Shown here one piece after another: positions 7,679-11,612 of a stretch of DNA of 11,612 nucleotides. The stretch covers positions 1 through 11,612 of the forward strand of contig CALZMA010000013.1 of the NCBI GenBank assembly GCA_945788445.1, given 5' to 3'. Source of the stretch: an uncultured Bacteroidales bacterium. Lineage in GTDB: Bacteria > Bacteroidota > Bacteroidia > Bacteroidales > Bacteroidaceae. Position 1 is the first letter of the stretch. Each line of letters starts with the position of its first letter. The notes beneath the pieces are model-generated. The model made no database searches. It was not told the origin of the DNA and was given only the letters and a program-made list of their open reading frames with translations. A program made the position numbers and the translations under genes.

Positions 7679-9008
7679 CAGGCTTCACGATAGTCTTCAT
7701 TCCCTTGATTTTCTCCCCCGCAATGCGCGTGAGCAGTTGCTTGACCAAGGACGAGCGTACGGCGGCGAAGGCACAGTGGGGTGCCACGTCGATGCGTCCG
7801 ATTTGGCTTGCATTCAGTCCGCCCTTCTTGCAGAGGAAGCCGAGGATGTCCGCCTTGCTCAGTTTCTCCGCCTTGCCGCGTCCGATGTAGAGCGTGGTGA
7901 AAGGAGCCGGTGTCGGCGCGATGTGTTCGGGAAGCGGGTGGGGGAGTGGTTCCACCTGTGCGGCAAACTCCGGCAGCGTTTCCACGGGCGAGGTGATGAG
8001 AAACGCCTGGCCCGTAGCCTCCCAGCGTGCGGTGCGTCCGTTGCGGTGCGTGAAGTCCTCTGCCGTGAGCGGAAGGTGGTAGTGGACAATGGCACCCACC
8101 TCGGGGATGTCCAGACCGCGGGCCGCGAGGTCGGTGCTCACCAAGACCGTGGCCGAACCCTGGCGGAACAGGAAGAGCGCCCGTTCGCGTCGTTGCTGCT
8201 CCATGCCCCCGTGGTAGACCTCCGCGGCGAAGCGGTTTTCGCGCAGGTAGTTCGCCACGCGTTCGGCGCTTTCGCGGTGCGCCACAAACACGATGGTGGG
8301 ACAGCTGCCCAGCTCCGTCAGCAGGCGGCCGAGCGTGGTGAGTTTGTCCTTCTCGGGCGACTTCACTTCGTAGAACGCCGTGCGCTGTGCGGCCGCTTCG
8401 GCACAGCCTTCCAGGAAGTTGAGCGTGCGGCAGCGCTTGCCCGTGAGCCGCGCCATGAAGACCGGGATGCCCTCGCCCTCTGTGGCCGAAAGGAGCCATA
8501 CGCGCGGCACGCGGCCGAAGCGGCCTGCCAGCTGGTCCATTACCTCCTGGAAGCCCAGTTCCAGGCATTTGTCAAACTCATCGATGACCCATGCCGCCAC
8601 ACCTTCGGCGCGCAGGTTGCCCTTCGACAGGTGGTCCTCCAAGCGTCCGGGCGTAGCGAAGACCACCTGCGGCTTCAACCCCTTCAGGGAGCGGTGTTCG
8701 TCCATGGTGGGGCGGCCACCATAGAGCGCCATGGCGCGGATGGGGAGTTTCAGCGAGCGCAAAACCTCCTCGCTTTGTTTGGCCAGTTCGCGTGTGGGCA
8801 CAGTGACCACGGCTTGCAGCGCGTCGGAGTGCTCGTTGAGCAGGGAGAGGAGGGGCAACAGGTAGGCCAGCGTCTTGCCCGAGCCCGTGGGGGAGAGCAG
8901 CACCACGCCGCCCTGTCCGTGGCCGGCCGCATCGGCCAGCGCCTTTTGCATCGGCGTGAGGGCCTCAAAGCCCAGGCGGTGGAGCGTTTCGGAAACAGAG
9001 TATTGCAT
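7668..9008 (-). CDS. DbpA-like DEAD-box RNA helicase
   Basis: This 446-residue ATP-dependent RNA helicase probably acts in ribosome assembly or RNA remodelling. The motifs are in order: Q-motif region GFEALTPMQ (13-21), Walker A SPTGSGKT (39-46), PTRELA (71-76), TPGR (119-122), motif II DEFD (143-146, not DEAD), SAT (174-176), motif V STDLAARGLD (291-300) and motif VI HRNGRTAR (321-328). Residues 371-446 (LYIGRGKAEKLSKADILGFL, then IGRIDV and a basic end) match the DbpA/CsdA C-terminal RNA-binding domain, which in E. coli DbpA binds a 23S rRNA hairpin. The DEFD box keeps the catalytic D and E, and I recall it in Bacteroidales relatives. The ATG at 9008 gives a normal N-terminus. The final codons run into the inverted repeat, which supplies the TAG stop. 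The leader is long and structured, with a promoter, an AT-rich block and a terminator-like hairpin, so expression is probably controlled at transcript level. An alternative name is a generic DEAD/DEAH helicase. Confidence 0.92.
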   Translation of the reverse strand: MQYSVSETLHRLGFEALTPMQKALADAAGHGQGGVVLLSPTGSGKTLAYLLPLLSLLNEHSDALQAVVTVPTRELAKQSEEVLRSLKLPIRAMALYGGRPTMDEHRSLKGLKPQVVFATPGRLEDHLSKGNLRAEGVAAWVIDEFDKCLELGFQEVMDQLAGRFGRVPRVWLLSATEGEGIPVFMARLTGKRCRTLNFLEGCAEAAAQRTAFYEVKSPEKDKLTTLGRLLTELGSCPTIVFVAHRESAERVANYLRENRFAAEVYHGGMEQQRRERALFLFRQGSATVLVSTDLAARGLDIPEVGAIVHYHLPLTAEDFTHRNGRTARWEATGQAFLITSPVETLPEFAAQVEPLPHPLPEHIAPTPAPFTTLYIGRGKAEKLSKADILGFLCKKGGLNASQIGRIDVAPHCAFAAVRSSLVKQLLTRIAGEKIKGMKTIVKPVKN

Positions 9009-9038
9009 GAGGGAAAAGGGGATTAATGGGTGGGGTAG

Positions 9039-9110
9039 TTAGAGCAGGGGCATAAAAAAATTGATTGTCTCCCGACAACCAATCTTTACTAACCTTAAAT
9101 CTAATACCAT
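9039..9110 (-). other. Possible 23-codon leader ORF upstream of the RNA helicase
   Basis: The helicase leader contains an ATG-to-TAA frame encoding MVLDLRLVKIGCRETINFF followed by MPLL. It spans the AT-rich block and reads straight through the terminator-like hairpin, stopping 30 bases before the helicase ATG. Its TTA, GTA and AGG codons are unusual for this GC-rich window, so it could act as a leader peptide that senses translation. The inferred transcription start is only a few bases before its ATG, and no ribosome-binding signal is visible. The frame may therefore be a by-product of an RNA element. Translation is unproven. Confidence 0.25.
9054..9083 (-). terminator. Terminator-like attenuator hairpin in the helicase leader
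   Basis: On the minus strand, ATTGGTTGTC (9083-9074) pairs with GACAATCAAT (9069-9060) over 10 bp, with one G-U pair and a GGGA loop. Seven T residues run from 9060 to 9054, the first of them closing the stem. This has the form of an intrinsic terminator, but it lies 45 bases upstream of the helicase ATG and downstream of its likely promoter. A role in attenuation or conditional readthrough fits better than ending the preceding Crp-type gene. Confidence 0.65.
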
Positions 9111-9117
9111 GAAAAAC
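9084..9117 (-). promoter_or_regulatory. AT-rich 5' leader element of the RNA helicase
   Basis: Immediately after the candidate promoter, the minus strand reads an AT-rich block whose core is GGTATTAGATTTAAGGTTAG (9109-9088). It leads directly into the hairpin at 9054-9083. Its composition contrasts sharply with the flanking GC-rich DNA. I have an impression of similar leaders in front of RNA helicase or cold-shock genes in Bacteroidetes, but I cannot name an RNA family and did not search. It may be a cis-acting RNA regulator, perhaps cold-responsive or autoregulated by the helicase. Confidence 0.5.
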
Positions 9118-9121
9118 AGTG

Positions 9122-9152
9122 CAAATGTATGGCGGCTGAGGCTTTTCTGCAA
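9122..9152 (-). promoter_or_regulatory. Candidate promoter of the RNA helicase
   Basis: The minus strand has TACATTTG at 9129-9122, an exact TAnnTTTG box. TTG at 9152-9150 lies 20 bases upstream, a normal Bacteroidetes -33/-7 spacing. An overlapping TTTTG at 9158-9154 is a second -33 option with a longer spacer. The predicted start, near 9115, gives a leader of about 107-110 nt that contains the whole hairpin element. A small inverted repeat, GCTTTT-8-AAAAGC at 9141-9160, overlaps the -33 region and might be a protein site. Confidence 0.6.
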
Positions 9153-9216
9153 GCAAAAGCGCTCCAAACTCGCCTTTTTTGATTTTTTTTATTCTTTTTC
9201 CTTTCAAACTGCAAAG

Positions 9217-9224
9217 CAAAGATA
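9217..9224 (-). promoter_or_regulatory. Second -7-like box, just after the Crp-type gene
   Basis: The minus strand reads TATCTTTG one base after the TAG stop of the Crp-type gene, an exact consensus match. No clear -33 partner is seen in the coding sequence upstream. If used, it would give the helicase a leader of about 200 nt that includes an A-rich tract (about 9175-9210). I rate it below the 9122-9152 promoter. Confidence 0.3.
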
Positions 9225-9225
9225 G

Positions 9226-9888
9226 CTAAAGCAACTGCAGGTCGTTTATCTCTATGCGTCCGCGCGAGGTGCTGACCACCCCTTCTTTTTCGAGCTCCGC
9301 CAGCAGGTGCGACACGTTGAGGCGCGTGGTGCCCAGGGCTTCGGCGAGGTCCACCATCTTCACTTGGAGCAGCCTTTTGCCCACGGGACGGAGCGACCGT
9401 TCGCGCACGAACTGGGCAAAGCTTTCGCGCAGTGAGGGCGCGGCGGTCAGCCAGTTTTGCCGTTCGAAGTGCTGCGCCTGCGTGCTGAGCAGGTTGTAGA
9501 AGTTGATTTGGAAGGCGGGATAGCTGGAGAGCAGGTGTACGACGCTCTGCTTGGAGAGCCCGACCACGTGGAGCGTGGAGGCAGCGCGGTAAGTACGTGT
9601 GTAGCGGTTGTGGAGGCCGAAGAGCACGATGGGTTCCACCACCCAAGGCGCGGCCACGTATTCGGTGAGCCGGTAGCGGTGGTCGGGGCTGTCCGCTTCG
9701 AGTTCCATTTCCCCGCCCAGCGCCATGCAGAGCGTACGGCTCTCGTCCCCCGAGTGGAACAGCACATCGCGTGGCTTCAGCGTCTGGAAGTCAAACGGCG
9801 TCTGGGCCACAATGTCGAGAAAGTCCAAGCGGCTGAAACCCTGGAAGAGGGGGACGCGGAGAAGCAGGTTGGAAAAAGAATGGTCCAT
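9226..9888 (-). CDS. Crp/Fnr-family transcriptional regulator
   Basis: This 220-residue protein has the Crp/Fnr layout: a cyclic-nucleotide-binding-type beta barrel at about 10-115, a dimerisation helix at about 117-145, and a C-terminal winged helix with the HTH at about 177-200 (VDLAEALGTTRLNVSHLLAELEKEGVV). The HTH segment, with its TRLNVSHLLAELE recognition helix, is the strongest evidence. It should bind DNA as a dimer and regulate transcription. The effector is unclear. The usual cAMP pocket pattern (GExxG, then RxA) is not clearly present, and the only cysteine is C54, which excludes an FNR-type Fe-S cluster. The ATG at 9888 gives a normal N-terminus. The gene follows apbE by 140 bases, and that gap holds a striking double palindrome (9985-10025) that could be its own operator. 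I see no good -7 box directly upstream. Confidence 0.9.
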   Translation of the reverse strand: MDHSFSNLLLRVPLFQGFSRLDFLDIVAQTPFDFQTLKPRDVLFHSGDESRTLCMALGGEMELEADSPDHRYRLTEYVAAPWVVEPIVLFGLHNRYTRTYRAASTLHVVGLSKQSVVHLLSSYPAFQINFYNLLSTQAQHFERQNWLTAAPSLRESFAQFVRERSLRPVGKRLLQVKMVDLAEALGTTRLNVSHLLAELEKEGVVSTSRGRIEINDLQLL

Positions 9889-9984
9889 GGGGGAGAGTGG
9901 GGAGTTTGTACAATACAGTCAGCTGAATAGCTATGGTAGAAAGTGCTGGGGCATTCCAATGAATACACCTTCGCTTGTAGTGTG

Positions 9985-10025
9985 CTTACCAAGCCTTGGT
10001 AAGCGAATGACCAAGGCTTGGTAAG
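9985..10025. repeat. Perfect 16-bp inverted repeat made of two CCAAG/CTTGG dyads
   Basis: CTTACCAAGCCTTGGT (9985-10000) is the exact reverse complement of ACCAAGGCTTGGTAAG (10010-10025), around a 9-base centre. Each arm is also nearly self-complementary. 9985-10003 is a perfect 9-1-9 palindrome, CTTACCAAG-C-CTTGGTAAG, and 10007-10025 matches it at 16 of 19 positions, with centres 22 bp (about two helical turns) apart. Two dimer-binding sites on one DNA face, or an RNA hairpin, would both fit. It begins 3 bases after the apbE stop and ends 97 bases before the Crp-type start. No U-tract follows on either strand, which argues against a classical terminator. Confidence 0.8.
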
Positions 10026-10028
10026 AAG

Positions 10029-11018
10029 TTATAAACCGCCTTCCGTGCGGATTTGTCCTTTCTCGTCGGCATAGATAAAGAAAGCACGGAGGTGTCGGTC
10101 GGCTTTCACGATTTGGCGTGCGCTGTCGAGTCCCATCACCATGAAGGCCGTGGCGTAGGCATCGGCGGTGGCACAGTCGCGGGCAATTACCGTGGCGGAA
10201 AGCAGGCTGTGCGTCACGGGGCGTCCCGTGCGTGGGTCAATCGTGTGCGCATACTTCCGTCCGTTCACGGTGTAGAAGTTGTGGTAGTTGCCGCTGGTCG
10301 CCAAGGCTGCATTCTCCAGGTTCATCACCGTCTGGAGTTCGCCGCTTCCCCCCTCTTCGGGTTTGCTCACGCCAATCTTCCACGGTTCCTTCGTTTGCGG
10401 GTTGCGTCCGCGCGTCACCACTTCGCCTCCGATTTCCACCATGTAGTTCATCACCCCCCGCTCGCGGAGCAGGCGTGCCACGCGGTCCACGCCGTAGCCC
10501 TTGGCAATGGCGCCGCAGTCGATGGCCACCTGCGGATGCTTTTTGCGGACAAGACTGTCGCGCGTGAGCTCCAGCAGCCCGTAGCCCACGAACTGGCGGA
10601 GCGAGTCGACCTCCGCATCGGAAGGGAGGGCCCCATGCTTGAAGCCGAAGCCCCAGGCATTGACCAAGGGCATCACCGTCACGTCGAAAGCACCGTTTGT
10701 GGCCTCGCTCACGCCGTGGGCTTTCTCGAGCACCTCGTAGACCATGGCATCGGCCTTCGAGAGCGTGCCCGCATTGATGCGCGAAAGCGTGCTTTGGCGG
10801 TTGAACACAGACAGGCTCGCATCTACGCGCTGCAACTCCTGCAGAATGTCCTCGCCGAGGTCGGCGGCACATTCATATTTAATATGGTACGAAGTTCCGA
10901 AAATCGCACCTTCGGTCTCGCGCAGCGTAAGCGTGCCGCGGAAACCGACAATCCACACCGTAGTTCCCACAAGGAGGAGAAAGAAAACGGCGGAAAGATA
11001 TTTGCGGGTATTGGACAT
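10029..11018 (-). CDS. apbE: FAD:protein FMN transferase (ApbE)
   Basis: This 329-residue enzyme transfers FMN from FAD to a threonine or serine on target proteins, in the periplasm or at the outer face of the inner membrane. Typical targets are Nqr/Rnf-type respiratory subunits, but none is encoded in this window. The family landmarks are in order: GTSYHIKY (41-48), DVTVMPLVNAWGFG (112-125), IDCGAIAKGYGVDRV (166-180), EIGGEV (195-200), TSGNYHNFYT with HTIDPRTGRPV (241-268), and the magnesium-binding DCATADAYATA (281-291). Residues 8-26 form one hydrophobic segment, most likely an uncleaved N-terminal anchor or a signal peptide. No lipobox cysteine follows it, unlike many ApbE lipoproteins. 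Length is normal. The ATG at 11018 is 42 bases after the DUF6048-like gene, and a terminator-like hairpin fills that gap. Confidence 0.95.
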   Translation of the reverse strand: MSNTRKYLSAVFFLLLVGTTVWIVGFRGTLTLRETEGAIFGTSYHIKYECAADLGEDILQELQRVDASLSVFNRQSTLSRINAGTLSKADAMVYEVLEKAHGVSEATNGAFDVTVMPLVNAWGFGFKHGALPSDAEVDSLRQFVGYGLLELTRDSLVRKKHPQVAIDCGAIAKGYGVDRVARLLRERGVMNYMVEIGGEVVTRGRNPQTKEPWKIGVSKPEEGGSGELQTVMNLENAALATSGNYHNFYTVNGRKYAHTIDPRTGRPVTHSLLSATVIARDCATADAYATAFMVMGLDSARQIVKADRHLRAFFIYADEKGQIRTEGGL

Positions 11019-11020
11019 CA

Positions 11021-11059
11021 GAAAAGAAAAATGCCCTGCAGGCCATGAGCCTGCGGAGC
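11021..11059 (-). terminator. Intrinsic terminator after the DUF6048-like gene, abutting apbE
   Basis: The minus-strand RNA pairs GCUC with GGGC (4 bp, one wobble), then after a single mismatch GCAGGC with GCCUGC (6 bp), around a UCAUG loop (11059-11033). It continues straight into ATTTTTCTTTTC (11032-11021). Stem, loop and T-rich tail fit an intrinsic terminator. It begins one base after the DUF6048-like stop and ends two bases before the apbE ATG, leaving no room for a promoter between them. Confidence 0.6.
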
Positions 11060-11060
11060 G

Positions 11061-11612
11061 TTAGATATCAAAAATAAGTTGGAAGGTCGCCCCCATGGCG
11101 TGCGTGTCGTTTTTGCCATAGCCGGGCACATACCAGGCGCTGCCCACGGCCGAAGGCTTGTCGGAGAGCCTCACGCGGTAGCGCAGGCTCCAGCCCAGCC
11201 GGACCATGCCCCAGAGGCGGGCTTCCAGACCGAAGAGCGCTTCGGCCCAGTGGTTCGTGCTTTTCAGACCGCTGTAGCGGAAAGGTTGCGAAGTGCCGTA
11301 GAACGGGTCTTCGAGGTCCGGGGCATTGAGGTCGTACTTGAAGGAAGAGAAGCCATAGCGCAGGCCCACGAAGATGCGTCCCGCATCGTTCACGTGCTTG
11401 GCCACATTGTAGTCCAGGCCGAGGCGGAAGAACGGGGCACTGACCTTGTAGTGAATATCCGTGGTCTCGTTCGTGTGGTCGCTCACGCCCAGGCCCGCTT
11501 CGAGGGTGGGGAAGAAGCGTCCGCGGAGGTTCAGCCGCGCTGCCGCTTCATATTCGCCGTAGGGCGAACAGGCAGCGAGCAAGGCCCCCGCCAGGTTCAC
11601 GCTCACGCTCCC
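11061..11612 (-). CDS. DUF6048-like beta-rich protein, C-terminal part
   Basis: The open frame covers 183 residues and runs off the window edge, so the N-terminus, including any signal peptide, is missing. The codons at the edge read GSVSVNLAG with no start; a GTG at 11606-11604 is an internal valine. The sequence resembles the Bacteroidales DUF6048 family: NLRGRFFPTLEAGLG, then FFRLGLDYNV, then FVGLRYGFSSFKYDL, a FRYSG/NHWAEALFGLEARL segment, LGWSLRYRVRL, SAWYVPGYG, and a terminal FQLIFDI. Alternating hydrophobic and polar residues, many aromatics and an aromatic close to the C-terminus suggest a small outer-membrane beta barrel. The function is unknown. It lies directly upstream of apbE on the same strand, with a terminator-like hairpin between them. 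Confidence 0.8.
   Translation of the reverse strand, partial: GSVSVNLAGALLAACSPYGEYEAAARLNLRGRFFPTLEAGLGVSDHTNETTDIHYKVSAPFFRLGLDYNVAKHVNDAGRIFVGLRYGFSSFKYDLNAPDLEDPFYGTSQPFRYSGLKSTNHWAEALFGLEARLWGMVRLGWSLRYRVRLSDKPSAVGSAWYVPGYGKNDTHAMGATFQLIFDI

Noticed and set aside
7737..9026. A 429-codon plus-strand frame opposite the RNA helicase
   Set aside because: It shows no motifs and lies fully opposite a well-supported DbpA-like helicase.
9141..9160. Small inverted repeat GCTTTT-8-AAAAGC as a terminator for the Crp-type gene
   Set aside because: It has only six pairs, an 8-base loop and no T-tract on either side. It overlaps the -33 region, so I mention it there only as a possible protein site.
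8965..9219. An 84-codon minus-strand frame covering the helicase leader
   Set aside because: It starts at a TTG, overlaps the helicase start in another frame and covers the promoter and hairpin. It is better explained as non-coding leader.
9985..10025. The 16-bp hairpin as a classical intrinsic terminator for apbE
   Set aside because: The stem is strong, but the bases that follow on the minus strand (CACACTACAAG) contain no U-tract. It is recorded as a repeat or possible operator instead.

Overview
The window looks like a chromosomal segment from a GC-rich member of the order Bacteroidales (Prevotella/Bacteroides-like). Three things point there. The protein families are typical of the group: a short winged-helix protein, an AddAB pair, a DbpA-like helicase with a DEFD box, and a DUF6048-like protein. 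Several gaps carry Bacteroidetes-type promoter boxes (TAnnTTTG with a TTG element about 20 bases upstream). No start codon is preceded by a Shine-Dalgarno sequence. I see no phage, insertion sequence, CRISPR, tRNA or rRNA.

Layout. A small winged-helix gene (60-263) reads leftward. It is divergent from a rightward group of three genes: a family 2 glycosyltransferase (524-1450), an AddA-type helicase/nuclease (1517-4735) and an AddB-type Fe-S nuclease (4798-7578). AddA and AddB together should form the double-strand-break end-processing enzyme that feeds RecA recombination. At 7582-7678 a 14-bp-period inverted repeat separates this group from a convergent leftward group. Read in the direction of transcription, the leftward group is: a DUF6048-like beta-rich protein cut by the window edge (11061-11612), the flavin transferase ApbE (10029-11018), a Crp/Fnr-type regulator (9226-9888) and a DbpA-like RNA helicase (7668-9008).

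The gene content is ordinary housekeeping. The most interesting material is in the gaps. The RNA helicase has a leader of about 110 nt with a good promoter, an AT-rich segment that contrasts with its surroundings, and a terminator-like hairpin (10-bp stem, GGGA loop, seven U) well upstream of the start codon, which suggests attenuation. A 23-codon upstream ORF runs through that hairpin. Between apbE and the Crp-type gene is a perfect 16-bp inverted repeat, each arm of which is itself a CCAAG/CTTGG dyad. This could be an operator or an RNA hairpin. A well-formed terminator sits directly in front of apbE. The stop codon of the RNA helicase is supplied by the repeat at 7582-7678.

Limits: family assignments come from motifs read by eye, and no database search was run. 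RNA structures were paired by hand, without energy calculation. The large open frames opposite addA, addB and the helicase are treated as by-products of GC-rich codon use.
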